The notes under the pieces: generated by a model | What the model saw: only the letters and a program-made list of their open reading frames with translations | Told to the model about the DNA's origin: nothing | Databases searched by the model: none | Translations under genes and position numbers: made by a program | In this document: positions 17,005 to 26,157 of the stretch, piece after piece | How positions within the stretch are numbered: position 1 is the stretch's first letter | Layout of the letters: each line of letters opens with the position of its first letter | Assembly: GCA_947449735.1 (NCBI GenBank) | Contig: CANFTB010000004.1 | Coordinates: 1 to 64,000 of the forward strand | DNA: 64,000 bases | Direction of reading: 5' to 3' | Source of the DNA: Chthoniobacteraceae bacterium | Lineage (GTDB): Bacteria > Verrucomicrobiota > Verrucomicrobiia > Chthoniobacterales > Chthoniobacteraceae

Positions 17005-20000
17005 TTACGAGAGGCCTGCTTGTTTTTTCCAGTCGTTGAAAAACTCTGCGAGGCGCCAGGCCAGGGGGTGCCGGCTTTCTGGAAGGCCTGAGCCAGCCGG
17101 CAGCGACGGAGTCCACAGGAGCGGGTTCGCGCATCCGCGGAAAGCGTAGCGGGTGGATTCAAGTTCGGCGTCCGCGGGCGAATCATTTTGGTCATGGGTC
17201 CATTTTAAGTAACCCGTATCAAGTGCGGTTTGAATGTCGTCCTGAGTGAGTGTCGTGAGTTTGGCGACGCTCTTCAGGATGGCCTCCGTTGTTGCCGGCC
17301 AGAAGGGCAGGGGAAGGCGGCGCGCCGTTTGGTAGAGGGGCAACAGGGACTCGAGCAGGGCTCGCGCCGCTTCGGGCTGGGGCAGCCTGATGGAGGTCGG
17401 CTTTTTTACGTTTTGGAAGAAAAACTGAACCTGGTCCGGAGTCTGGTCCGGGCATGTCTCATAACTGGCCGAAAGCACCAGCGCGTCCAGGCACAGCAGC
17501 AGCTCGTTTTTGAACCCACGCTTGGAGGCCGAGTAAAAATGCGCGGTTTTGGCGCCTTCCCGAAGATACCATCCATTTCGAAGCTGGCCCTCCATAGTCC
17601 ACGTTGTGAGGTTCGGGCCAGGAGACTTCAGTGCGAGCTGAATCGTCCGGTTGATTCTGTCGGAGGGCCGAAAAGGCTCTCCAGCGAGTTTGGGCAGTTC
17701 GTCGAGCAGATCCGTTGCCACGGCCTGCCCGATGGTCTCCCTAGGGATGTCGCCGGCTGCGCAAAAATGTGTGATTAGTTCCTGCTCCGGGCCGCCCTCA
17801 ACGCGGGCTGAGAGGAGGCGGTCGCGAAGGTTCCACTTTTTGAGACCGTTGAGTTTCAGCAGGTCTCCGCTTTCGAGTTCCTCGGGTGTTTCGGGGAGCC
17901 GCACGCCGAGGCGCTCCAAAAAGAGCCGGGCCGGCTCCTTGATGAGTTGTTGAAGTGCGTTCAGGCTGATCCGGCAGGCTTCGGACTCCGTTTCGGAGGG
18001 TAGCAGGTGGGTCCACAAGCCTGCGTAGGGAGGAAGTCCGGACATCTGGTTGAGGACCTGCGCGGCTCCGGCGTCACTCGAAAGGCGGCTTCTTGAGCTG
18101 GAGTTTTGAGCCGCGGAAAAGGCTCTCGGGCTGAATCCATTCAGCGGGTGCTCGAAGGTGATCTGCTTGTGAGGCTTTGTGCCTTGTTTTGAATTTGCGG
18201 CCGGATGCAGCGTTTGGTCCACCGCCTGCAGCAGGTCCGCAAGGGCCGTGGACGGGGGGCGTTCCTTGGAGTCCTCGTCGGAGCGGCCCTGGTAGCTGAG
18301 GACGAGCCGCTCCCGGCATCCGAGAACCGCGAGAAGAAGGGCGTGCCGGTCGCTGTCCCGTTTCGAGGGGTCGCCAGTTTTGCGCGATTGAGACAGTGGG
18401 TTCCACGCGGGCCGGTCGTCGTTGCCGGGAAAGGTGCCGTCATCGAGTCCCGCAATCAGGATCATCCGGGCCGGAACCCCGGCATAGTGTTTGATGTCAG
18501 CTACGCAAATCCCCCCGGGACCCCGCGCTCCGGATTCTCCGATGGAAACCAGTTTTTCACCCAGCAGTCTGAGATAGGCATCGGGAGTCAGCGGCGGATT
18601 GGATTCGGGGACGCTTTTTTCCAGTGCCGGCAGGATGGAATTGCTGAGTTTGATGAAGTGCTGTGCCGCTCCCGGATCTGAGCAGTCCATGAACGTGTCG
18701 ACAAGGGCGCTCAGCCGGGTGTTCCACTCCGACATGGGGAGGGGTTCGTTCCGGTTCCAGAGGTTGCGCGAAGCCTGCAGGGCGTTTGCAAAGCGGGCCA
18801 GCTGGGCGAGTCCTTTGAGCGAAAGCCCGGCCGCGCGCTCCAGAGGAACCGTCGGGTCCGCTCCGTGGGGTAGGGGAATAACGGATCCCACTTGCTCTTG
18901 CTCCACCAGCGAGCCCAGGCCGAGGCGTTGCAGGGCCCAGCAGAGGTTCCACCTGTTTTCCGTGATCTCCTGAAAAGAGGACCGGTGCGCCGGGTCGATT
19001 CCCCATCTGAAATTCGCGTCAGCCAGCCAACTGACGAGGTCCTGGCCGTCTTCAAGCGTTTCACGAAAACCGAACTTTGCGCCGATGAGCGGATGCTCAA
19101 TCAGCACCTGGAGATCTTCGAGACCGAGACGGCCGCGTATTTTTTCCAAGAGCAGCGAAACGCCCTCCGCAAGGGCGGACGGCACAGCCTGCCCCGAGCC
19201 TTGCAGGCGGAAGGGAAGGCCGCCATGGGCCGGGTCGTTTGTGCGGAGGGCCGCTTCAACGAAGGGTGCCTGGCGCTTGGGGTCCGCTAGCAGCAGCAGG
19301 ATGTCCTCGTAACGGAGGTCCTGCAGCTCGTCGCGGGCTTGCAGGATCCGGTCCCGGCAAACTTCCAGTTCCCGCAGGGTGCTGTGGCAGGAGTGCACGG
19401 TGAGGGAGGCGTCGTCGCTGGCGAGCGCGAGCCGTTCGTCGAACCCGAGGGGGGCCGAGCGTCTGCAGGAAAGCTGGAGTCTGCCGAGAAGCGAATCTGC
19501 GGGGGGCGGGCTTTCACAAAAACTGCCGCCGTCTCCCTCGCTCAGGAAGGAATCGCTGAGCTGGCGGTGCAAATCCTGGGAACAGCGGCCGAAGGCCCAA
19601 AGCATTCCGCCGGGATAAAAGCTGGGGTCCCTGTTTTCGGAATCCTCCTCGGAGCCTTCCTCGCTTACCTCGGGCATGCGGCTCTTGCGCCCGCGTCCGC
19701 GGGTGGTGCAGTCCGCCCAGTATTCCTCGCTCGGAGACAGGGCAAAGAGATGCAATCGCCCCGGGGCTTGTTCCGCCAGAACCGCCGTCATCTGAACGAA
19801 CCGTTCGTATTGCAACCGGGGAAGTCCCGCGTCCAGGCACACCCAGAGGTGGGGCACCCCGCCGCGCTGTTCCCAAGAGGCGATCCAGTGCTGCACTGCC
19901 CGCCCGAACTCCGCGGGTTCCTGCGAGCCGATGTGCGACTGCAAAATCTCCACAATCGACGGTACTTTGCAAAGCGCCTCCAGGAAGGATCCCGCAGCCC

Positions 20001-20418
20001 ACCGCTCCCCCGACACCCTGCACAGATATGCGTCATCCACCGCCCGGGCCAGCAACCCCGACCAGTCCAAAACCGCCGCCGAAACGGGCGAAAGCACGGC
20101 CCCTTTCGGCACCGGACAATCCGCCGCCGCCTGCGACTCGCAAAGCGCCGGCAACTCCGCCGCAACGGCCAGGCGCAGCCGCTCGAAGTTGAACCGGGTT
20201 CCGCTTCCCGCCGCTGCCTGCTCGACCAGTTCACGCAGTTCCACCTCCTGGCTGTGGCTGGCGATGCCCGCCCGCCGGGTCCACAGGCGCAGCAGTGCTT
20301 CCGCCCGCCCCTTTCCGGGCAGGATCAGCCAGTGGCGCGCCCGCGGATCCCGGATCCGGGCAAGCTCGCGGCTCATGGATTCAAGGAGGGCGTCTGGGGT
20401 TTCGGAATGAAAAAGCAT
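17005..20418 (-). CDS. recC: Exodeoxyribonuclease V gamma subunit RecC
   Basis: A 1137-residue protein, first of the recC-recB-recD operon. RecC is an inactivated helicase/nuclease-like subunit that splits the strands and recognises Chi. The body carries the family-like segments HLFALSPSEEYWAD, YEDILLLLADPKRQAPFVEA and RMILIAGLDDGTFPGNDDRP (position of a degenerate helicase motif). Length matches E. coli RecC (1122). There is no Walker A, as expected. Chi specificity cannot be inferred. Confidence 0.95.
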   Translation of the reverse strand: MLFHSETPDALLESMSRELARIRDPRARHWLILPGKGRAEALLRLWTRRAGIASHSQEVELRELVEQAAAGSGTRFNFERLRLAVAAELPALCESQAAADCPVPKGAVLSPVSAAVLDWSGLLARAVDDAYLCRVSGERWAAGSFLEALCKVPSIVEILQSHIGSQEPAEFGRAVQHWIASWEQRGGVPHLWVCLDAGLPRLQYERFVQMTAVLAEQAPGRLHLFALSPSEEYWADCTTRGRGRKSRMPEVSEEGSEEDSENRDPSFYPGGMLWAFGRCSQDLHRQLSDSFLSEGDGGSFCESPPPADSLLGRLQLSCRRSAPLGFDERLALASDDASLTVHSCHSTLRELEVCRDRILQARDELQDLRYEDILLLLADPKRQAPFVEAALRTNDPAHGGLPFRLQGSGQAVPSALAEGVSLLLEKIRGRLGLEDLQVLIEHPLIGAKFGFRETLEDGQDLVSWLADANFRWGIDPAHRSSFQEITENRWNLCWALQRLGLGSLVEQEQVGSVIPLPHGADPTVPLERAAGLSLKGLAQLARFANALQASRNLWNRNEPLPMSEWNTRLSALVDTFMDCSDPGAAQHFIKLSNSILPALEKSVPESNPPLTPDAYLRLLGEKLVSIGESGARGPGGICVADIKHYAGVPARMILIAGLDDGTFPGNDDRPAWNPLSQSRKTGDPSKRDSDRHALLLAVLGCRERLVLSYQGRSDEDSKERPPSTALADLLQAVDQTLHPAANSKQGTKPHKQITFEHPLNGFSPRAFSAAQNSSSRSRLSSDAGAAQVLNQMSGLPPYAGLWTHLLPSETESEACRISLNALQQLIKEPARLFLERLGVRLPETPEELESGDLLKLNGLKKWNLRDRLLSARVEGGPEQELITHFCAAGDIPRETIGQAVATDLLDELPKLAGEPFRPSDRINRTIQLALKSPGPNLTTWTMEGQLRNGWYLREGAKTAHFYSASKRGFKNELLLCLDALVLSASYETCPDQTPDQVQFFFQNVKKPTSIRLPQPEAARALLESLLPLYQTARRLPLPFWPATTEAILKSVAKLTTLTQDDIQTALDTGYLKWTHDQNDSPADAELESTRYAFRGCANPLLWTPSLPAGSGLPESRHPLAWRLAEFFNDWKKQAGLS

Positions 20419-20543
20419 GGCGGTGCCCTCGGGGGCGAACCCCCATTATAGCACACCCACCGAAAAGACCTCTCCGCATCTGAGGCGACCCCGCGACCCC
20501 ACGGTGGTCCTACCTGCGGGGGCCTCCGCCCTCCAAGCGCCCG

Positions 20544-21326
20544 TTACTCCCCGAGTGACAACTCCGCCGAATGCAACCGGGTGCAGCGGATCCTGTCCCG
20601 GAGCTTCCGCATCCCCAGTTCCAGCCGCGTTTTCACCGTCCCAAGCGGCGTCTTCGTCCGCGCCGCGATCTCCTTCTGCGTGAGCCCGTCAAAGTACACC
20701 ATGCAGACCGTCTCCCTCTGGCTTTGCGGCAGGCGCCGCAGCGCCTGATCCAGCAGCCAGCGTAGCTCCGCCAGCCTGACCATTTCCTCGGACTGGTCCC
20801 CGTCCGCCACCCCCTGCGGGATACCCGCCCCGTCCAGCGCCAACCGCGCCTCCGCCCGCTCGTGGCTGCGGCGCTCCCGCAGGTGGTCGATCGCACGCCG
20901 CCGCACCAGTGTCACCAGCCACGCCACCGGCCGCGCACGCTCCGGATGGTAGGAGGACGACCGCTTCCACGCCTCTGAAAACACCTCCACCACCACATCC
21001 TCCGCTTCCGAGGGGTTGTGCAGCACCCTCAGCGCCTGCGTGTACAGCAGCCCCGCATACCTTCGCCACAACTCCTCAAGCGCCGCCCCCTCCCCGGCCT
21101 GCATGCGCGCAAGCACTTCCTTGTCTTCATCCGCCCCTTCAACCCCTCCTCCGGACTCCTCTGTGTCCACATGGTCAGCCCCGTTTCCCTCGCCCTGTGA
21201 GGCGCCCGCGCCGTTCCTCTCCGCCCCGCCTAGCCCTCGTTCCTTCTCGAAAAAATCCCCATACCCTGGCGCCCGCTCACTCCGGCTGCGCCGCTCCCCA
21301 TCACCCCCTGTTCCCACGTGCTCCAT
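20544..21326 (-). CDS. ECF-type RNA polymerase sigma factor
   Basis: A 260-residue extracytoplasmic-function sigma factor. Region 2 lies around EELWRRYAGLLYTQALRVLH, NPSEAEDVVVEVFSEAWKR and RPVAWLVTLVRRRAIDHLR. Region 4 holds SQRETVCMVYFDGLTQKEIA followed by TPLGTVKTRLELGMRKLRDR, the helix-turn-helix for the -35 element. The start is uncertain: the ATG used leaves an unusual acidic, Gly-rich N-terminal extension of about 70 residues, preceded by GGGGGAA. A shorter start near MQAGEGAALEELW would remove it. The open frame runs far further upstream but into the divergent gene. No anti-sigma gene is adjacent. Confidence 0.85.
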   Translation of the reverse strand: MEHVGTGGDGERRSRSERAPGYGDFFEKERGLGGAERNGAGASQGEGNGADHVDTEESGGGVEGADEDKEVLARMQAGEGAALEELWRRYAGLLYTQALRVLHNPSEAEDVVVEVFSEAWKRSSSYHPERARPVAWLVTLVRRRAIDHLRERRSHERAEARLALDGAGIPQGVADGDQSEEMVRLAELRWLLDQALRRLPQSQRETVCMVYFDGLTQKEIAARTKTPLGTVKTRLELGMRKLRDRIRCTRLHSAELSLGE

Positions 21327-21363
21327 GGCGTTCCCCCGCCGCGCCGCACATTCCCCCCGGCTC

Positions 21364-21399
21364 GCCGACACCGCCGACACCGCCGACACCGCCGACACC
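21364..21399. repeat. Tandem 9-bp repeat (GCCGACACC x4)
   Basis: Four perfect tandem copies lie between the sigma factor and the divergent deoxyhypusine-synthase-like gene. They may vary in number by slippage. The position upstream of the sigma gene could affect its expression; this is inference. Confidence 0.75.
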
Positions 21400-21487
21400 A
21401 CCGATAGAATTTCCATACAAGTTCCTACGAATCTTGAGGCTTTAAAACGGCTAGGAGAGAACCCCCGACGGCCTCTGGGGGCGGGCA

Positions 21488-21515
21488 TTGACCGCTTCGT
21501 TCCAATCGCTAACCT
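21488..21515 (+). promoter_or_regulatory. Candidate sigma-70-type promoter for the deoxyhypusine-synthase-like gene
   Basis: TTGACC (21488-21493), a 16-base spacer and TAACCT (21510-21515) place a start point close before the ATG at 21537. The -35 is good and the -10 moderate. Confidence 0.4.
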
Positions 21516-21536
21516 CTGCCAACCGCCATCATCCTT

Positions 21537-22781
21537 ATGAGCTCGCTCAACAAAAAATTCCCACGCCTCCTTCCCACCCCCATCACCCCCGGAATCAAGG
21601 CGTCCGACCTCATCGACGGCGCCTTCAAAGCCTACAACGGCGGCCGCCTTGCCGAGGCCTGCAAACTCCTCGTCGACAGAATGCTTCCAAACGACGGCAC
21701 CGTCGGACTCTCCCTCACCGGCGCCCTCACCCCGGCCGGCCTCGGCCGCGCCGCCCTCGTTCCCCTTCTGAAAGCCGGGTTCGTCGATTGGATCATTTCC
21801 ACAGGCGCCAACCTGTACCACGACCTCCACTACGGTCTCGGAATGGAACTGTACGCCGGGTCCCCCTTCCTGGACGACGTTGCCCTCCGCAAGGCCGGCG
21901 TCATCCGCATCTATGACGTGTTGTTTGATTACGACGTCCTCCTCGACACGGACGCCTTTGTGCGCCAGGTGATTCAGGGCAAGGAGTTTCAAAAGACCAT
22001 GGGCACGGACGAGTTTCACTACCGCCTTGGCAAGTATGTGCACGAGCGGGAGTCCGCCCTCGGCATACAGGAAACCAGCGTCCTCAGCGCCGCCTACCAG
22101 TACGGGGTGCCTGTTTTCACCAGTTCACCGGGCGACAGCTCCATCGGTATGAACGTCGCGGCCATGGCCCTGCGCAGTTCCAAGCTCCAGTTTGACGTCA
22201 ATCGCGACGTGAACCAGACCGCCGCCATCGTCTACGACGCCAAGTCCTCCGGCAGAACCTCCAGCGTCTTCATTCTGGGGGGAGGTTCCCCCAAGAACTT
22301 CATGCTGCAGACCGAGCCCCAGATCCAGGAGGTCATGGGAATCGAGGAGCGCGGACACGATTATTTTCTGCAGTGCACCGACGCCCGCCCGGACACCGGC
22401 GGCCTCTCCGGAGCCACCCCCGCCGAGGCGGTCAGCTGGGGCAAAATCGATCCGGACAGCCTTCCCGACTGTGTGGTGTGCTACGCCGACTCGACCATCA
22501 CCCTGCCGCTTCTCACCGCATATGCGCTCGACCGGGTGGCGCCCCGGACGCCGAAGCGCTTGTATGCCCGCCGCGATGCGATGCTGGAGGCGATTCGGGC
22601 GCAGTATCTCAAACACGGAACCGTCGAGAAGATCGGGCATCGCACGGATCTGGAGGCTCCCAAAAAGGGCCGCTCGGGCCGCTCTGTGACCGGCACCGCC
22701 CGGGACGCTAAGGCCAAGTCCGGAGCCAAGTCTGGGGCTAAATCCGGAGCCAAGAAGGCCAAGTCCGGATCAAAGCGCTAG
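21537..22781 (+). CDS. Deoxyhypusine-synthase-family protein
   Basis: A 414-residue protein of the deoxyhypusine synthase fold, which transfers an aminobutyl group from spermidine using NAD. Family marks are [60 protein letters not shown] and [11 protein letters not shown]253 in the GGGSPK motif is at the place of the catalytic Lys that forms the imine. Bacteria lack eIF5A, so homospermidine or another polyamine is the likelier product; that is inference. The last 60 residues are a Lys/Ser/Gly/Ala tail with repeated SGAK units, absent from the enzyme core. It is divergent from the sigma factor and 42 bases ahead of hisD. Confidence 0.85.
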   Translation: MSSLNKKFPRLLPTPITPGIKASDLIDGAFKAYNGGRLAEACKLLVDRMLPNDGTVGLSLTGALTPAGLGRAALVPLLKAGFVDWIISTGANLYHDLHYGLGMELYAGSPFLDDVALRKAGVIRIYDVLFDYDVLLDTDAFVRQVIQGKEFQKTMGTDEFHYRLGKYVHERESALGIQETSVLSAAYQYGVPVFTSSPGDSSIGMNVAAMALRSSKLQFDVNRDVNQTAAIVYDAKSSGRTSSVFILGGGSPKNFMLQTEPQIQEVMGIEERGHDYFLQCTDARPDTGGLSGATPAEAVSWGKIDPDSLPDCVVCYADSTITLPLLTAYALDRVAPRTPKRLYARRDAMLEAIRAQYLKHGTVEKIGHRTDLEAPKKGRSGRSVTGTARDAKAKSGAKSGAKSGAKKAKSGSKR

Positions 22782-22823
22782 GCAGAGAGTCTGTTTTCGG
22801 GTTCACCGACATCCAAACGTTCC

Positions 22824-24095
22824 ATGGAAATACTGCGTTATACAGACAAGGGCTTCGAGGTTTCGCTTTCGAAGCTTCTACGCAAGGCCACGCCGCAGGC
22901 TGGAGTGGCGCAGACTGTGCGGGAGATTTTGGAGGCGGTGCGCAGCCGGGGGGACGCCGCTGTTCTGGAGTTTACGGAGCGATTTGGCGGTCCCAGGATG
23001 AAGGCTGCCCAGATGCGGGAGACCCGGGAGGTCCGGGTGGACGAGGCGACCGAGCAGGCGGTCCGGGCGGCGCACGAAAACATAGACCGTTTTGCGCAGA
23101 AATCGCTGCGCAAGGACTGGAAGATGCGCAATGCGCAGGGGGCCTGGGTGGGGGAGCGGTTCACGCCTTTTCAGAGGGTTGGAATTTACGTGCCCGGAGG
23201 CACGGCGCCCCTCATTTCGACGGCGCTGATGACTGTGACGCTGGCTGCGGCGGCCGGTGTGCCTGAGATCGTGGTGACCACGCCCGCCGGGGCGGACGGC
23301 AAGGTCAACGACGGGCTTCTTTACGCGCTGGATTACGCGGGAGCTACCGAGGTTTACAAAATCGGGGGGGCCCAGGCGGTCGCCGCGCTGGCGTTCGGAA
23401 CCCGGACCATCCGCGGGGTTCAGAAGATAGCGGGTCCTGGAAACGCCTATGTGGTGGAGGCCAAGAGACAGGTATTTGGCGAGGTATCCATCGATCTGCT
23501 GCCGGGGCCGAGCGAAGTTTTGGTGTTGGCGGACGCCTCTGCCAACGCGGAGTGGGCGGCTGCCGAGCTTTTGGCGCAGGCGGAGCATGGAAAGGGGAGC
23601 GGGATCGTATTTGTGACGACTTCGGAGAGGCTGCTGAAGAAGGTGCATTTTGAGCTGGAGCGCCAGTGCGCCCTGTTGAGCCGGAGGGAGCATCTGGCCG
23701 GGGTGCTGGAGCAGGGGGCCCATCTGGTGCTGGTGCGCAAATTGAAGGATGCCGTCGAGCTTTGTAACGCCTACGCTCCCGAGCATTGTGCGATTCTGAC
23801 GGCGGATCCGGAGGCGGTTGCTTCGGAAATTCACACTGCGGGGGCGCTTTTTTTGGGAGCGTATTCGCCGGTGGCGGCGGGGGATTTTCTGGCGGGACCC
23901 AGCCACACCCTGCCCACTGGGGGCGGGGGGAAGTCATTCCCGGGGCTGATGGCGGACATGTTTCAGCGCAGGACGAGCTGGGTGAAAATGGACGCCGGCG
24001 CGCTGCGCAAGTCGGTGGGGGTGATCGAGGCCTTCAGTAGGCTGGAGGGATTGGATGCGCACGGGCGCTCGGCGAGCATCCGTTTGGAGGGCTAG
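22824..24095 (+). CDS. hisD: Histidinol dehydrogenase
   Basis: A 423-residue, normal-length HisD, which makes the last two NAD-dependent oxidations of histidine synthesis (histidinol to histidine). Visible family motifs are RVGIYVPGGTAPLISTALMT, AGPGNAYVVEAKRQVFGEVS, DLLPGPSEVLVLAD, AEHGKGSG, APEHCAIL and AGPSHTLPTGG; these include the Zn-binding and catalytic His/Glu positions. The other his genes are not in the window, so hisD is detached from a his operon here. It is followed by a 158-base gap carrying a promoter and palindrome for surA. Confidence 0.97.
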   Translation: MEILRYTDKGFEVSLSKLLRKATPQAGVAQTVREILEAVRSRGDAAVLEFTERFGGPRMKAAQMRETREVRVDEATEQAVRAAHENIDRFAQKSLRKDWKMRNAQGAWVGERFTPFQRVGIYVPGGTAPLISTALMTVTLAAAAGVPEIVVTTPAGADGKVNDGLLYALDYAGATEVYKIGGAQAVAALAFGTRTIRGVQKIAGPGNAYVVEAKRQVFGEVSIDLLPGPSEVLVLADASANAEWAAAELLAQAEHGKGSGIVFVTTSERLLKKVHFELERQCALLSRREHLAGVLEQGAHLVLVRKLKDAVELCNAYAPEHCAILTADPEAVASEIHTAGALFLGAYSPVAAGDFLAGPSHTLPTGGGGKSFPGLMADMFQRRTSWVKMDAGALRKSVGVIEAFSRLEGLDAHGRSASIRLEG

Positions 24096-24196
24096 GGGAG
24101 AATCGGGAGCGGGGAATTTGCCAGGGGTTTCCGTGAAGGGGTGGAGGCCGCTTGGACTTTGAGCCGTGCGGGCATCCTTTACGGTTTGAGGCTCCC

Positions 24197-24239
24197 TTGA
24201 CTTGGCACCATCCTGCTTTAAGTTAGCAGGGGTAACTTA
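24197..24239 (+). promoter_or_regulatory. Candidate surA promoter with overlapping palindromic operator
   Basis: TTGACT (24197-24202), 17 bases, then AAGTTA (24220-24225) form a candidate promoter. A perfect interrupted palindrome TAAGTTA-7 nt-TAACTTA (24219-24239) covers the -10 and start site, so a regulator bound there would block transcription. The surA ATG is 14 bases downstream. Confidence 0.45.
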
Positions 24240-24253
24240 GATCTCCAGTAACG

Positions 24254-25246
24254 ATGACCCTCTCAGCCCGCCAGTTCTCATTAATCGCCCTAGGTGCCGG
24301 TTGTTTTGCAGCGGGCGGGATGCTGGAGGGGCTTGCCCCGGCGGCGCGCGCGCAGGAGGTTCTGGACGGTCTGGCGGCAGTGGTGAACAGCCAGCCGATT
24401 ACGTTTTCGCAGGTTCGGGAGTTGGTTTCGGCGCGGGAGAGGGCTGCGAGCCAGCAATTTCAGGGCAAGGAACTGGCTGAAAAGGTGAAGCAGATCCGGG
24501 TTGAGGCGATCAACGAACTGGTGGACCGCCAGCTGATCCTCCAGTATTTCAAGGAAAAAGGCTTCCAGCTTCCGTCGTATTTGATCGAGGACCGGATAGC
24601 CACAATCATCCGGGAGGAGCACAACGGTGACAGGGCGGCTTTTGCCCGGAAACTGTCGGCTTTCGGGGTGACCGTGGAGCGTTTCCGGAAGGAGGAGACG
24701 GACCGTCTGATTGTCCAGAGCATGCGCCAGCAGGCGGTGAAGAGCACGCCGGTGGTGGCACTGGAAAAGATGAAGGTGTTCTACCGGGACCACATCGCAG
24801 AGTTCAGTACGGAGGAGCAGATCCATCTTTACATGATCATTCTGCGTTCCAACGACAAGGGGACTCCCGAGGAAAAGCAGAAGCTGCTCGAGGAGATCCG
24901 CCGCAAGGTGGGGGAGGGGTCGAAGTTTGCAGACCTTGCCAAGTTGTATTCCGAAGACAGCACGGCCGAGAGCGGCGGAGACTGGGGCTGGGTACAGCCG
25001 ACTTCGTTGAACGAGGCCCTCGCCAAGGTCGCGGCCACCTTGAAGCCGGGGCAGACGAGCAAGCCGGTTCTGCTGGGGGGATCCTCTTACCTGCTGTACT
25101 GCGAAGCGAAGAAGCCCCGCGTGGTTCAGTCCTTTGATGAGTCCCGCGACATCGTGGAAAAGGTGATGCTCGGACAGGAGCGCCAGAAGGCGCAGGAGGA
25201 GTGGATCGCCAAGCTGCGGAAAAAGGCCTACATTAAAATTTTCTAG
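24254..25246 (+). CDS. surA: Periplasmic peptidyl-prolyl isomerase/chaperone, SurA-like
   Basis: A 330-residue secreted protein with an N-terminal signal (hydrophobic residues 8-33 ending AARAQ). A SurA-type chaperone helix region (about 35-175) is followed by one parvulin domain (about 180-285) containing EEQIHLYMIILRS, FADLAKLYSEDSTAESGGDW and LKPGQTSKPV. E. coli SurA has two parvulin domains, so this is a one-domain form. SurA-type proteins carry outer-membrane proteins across the periplasm. It precedes pdxA by two bases, the same neighbour order as in E. coli. Confidence 0.85.
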   Translation: MTLSARQFSLIALGAGCFAAGGMLEGLAPAARAQEVLDGLAAVVNSQPITFSQVRELVSARERAASQQFQGKELAEKVKQIRVEAINELVDRQLILQYFKEKGFQLPSYLIEDRIATIIREEHNGDRAAFARKLSAFGVTVERFRKEETDRLIVQSMRQQAVKSTPVVALEKMKVFYRDHIAEFSTEEQIHLYMIILRSNDKGTPEEKQKLLEEIRRKVGEGSKFADLAKLYSEDSTAESGGDWGWVQPTSLNEALAKVAATLKPGQTSKPVLLGGSSYLLYCEAKKPRVVQSFDESRDIVEKVMLGQERQKAQEEWIAKLRKKAYIKIF

Positions 25247-25248
25247 GG

Positions 25249-26157
25249 GTGGAGGAGTCCCTGCGAATAGCGGTCACCGTGGGGGATCCCGCCGGGGTCG
25301 GCCCCGAGGTGGTGCGTGCCGCGCTCGAGTCGCCGCACCTAGACAACACGTTTTCTTTCGAGGTGCTTGGGGGAGGGGACGGCCCCGGGTTTGAACCCGG
25401 TCATCCCTCCATTCAGGGGGCCAAGGCAGCGTTAGACTCTTTGGAGACGGCCGCCCGGGGGTGCCTGGAGGGGCGTTTTGCCGCAGTCGTCACTGGGCCC
25501 ATCCACAAGGCGCGCATGCGCGCCGTCGGGTTTGATTATCCCGGCCAGACCGAGTTTTTTGCGGAGCGTTTTGGCGTGTCCGATTACACCATGTGCCTGA
25601 CGGGCCCTTCGCTCACCGTCGCCCTTGTGACGGCCCACGTTCCGCTGTGTGAAGTGCCGCAATTGCTGACGGCCGAAGGCATCCTCCGAACTGGAATGCA
25701 GCTAGCAGCCTTCCTTTCCCTTCGCATCGGAACCTTTGCGGGGGGCAGGAAGCCGAGGATCGCCGTCGCGGGACTCAATCCGCACGCCGGGGAGTCTGGG
25801 CTTTTGGGAAAAGAGGATGCCGACATCGTTGAGCCGGGCGTGCGCCTTTTGAATGCGGAGGGTGTTGCGGAGTTCAGCGGCCCCTGGTCGCCTGACACCG
25901 TGTTTCACCGGGCCGCGGCCGGGGAGTTTGACGGGGTGGTGTGCATGTACCACGACCAAGGCTTGATTCCGCTGAAGCTTCTGGCGTTTTACGAAGGTGT
26001 GAACGTGACCCTCGGCCTGCCCTTTCCGAGGACGAGTCCGGATCACGGAACGGCCTTCGAACTCGCAGGGCGCGGGCGTGCGGATGCCAGAAGCATGGTT
26101 GCCGCGATGAATCTGGCCTCGGAACTGGTCCGGAAACGTCGCCTCTCGCGCCCATGA
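25249..26157 (+). CDS. pdxA: 4-hydroxythreonine-4-phosphate dehydrogenase
   Basis: A 302-residue NAD-dependent dehydrogenase for the ring-forming branch of pyridoxal phosphate synthesis. The opening IAVTVGDPAGVGPEV and the three metal-ligand His motifs TGPIHKARM, GLNPHAGESG and YHDQGLIPLK are intact. LPFPRTSPDHGTAF follows near the end. It is slightly shorter than E. coli PdxA (329). The start is a GTG two bases after the surA stop, and no ATG lies at the right place. Its stop overlaps the ATG of the first ABC-2 permease. Confidence 0.95.
   Translation: MEESLRIAVTVGDPAGVGPEVVRAALESPHLDNTFSFEVLGGGDGPGFEPGHPSIQGAKAALDSLETAARGCLEGRFAAVVTGPIHKARMRAVGFDYPGQTEFFAERFGVSDYTMCLTGPSLTVALVTAHVPLCEVPQLLTAEGILRTGMQLAAFLSLRIGTFAGGRKPRIAVAGLNPHAGESGLLGKEDADIVEPGVRLLNAEGVAEFSGPWSPDTVFHRAAAGEFDGVVCMYHDQGLIPLKLLAFYEGVNVTLGLPFPRTSPDHGTAFELAGRGRADARSMVAAMNLASELVRKRRLSRP

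Noticed and set aside
20544-22043. Sigma-factor frame extended to 499 residues
   Set aside because: The extension overlaps the well-supported deoxyhypusine-synthase-like gene on the other strand and includes the tandem repeat; only the 3' part is sigma-like.
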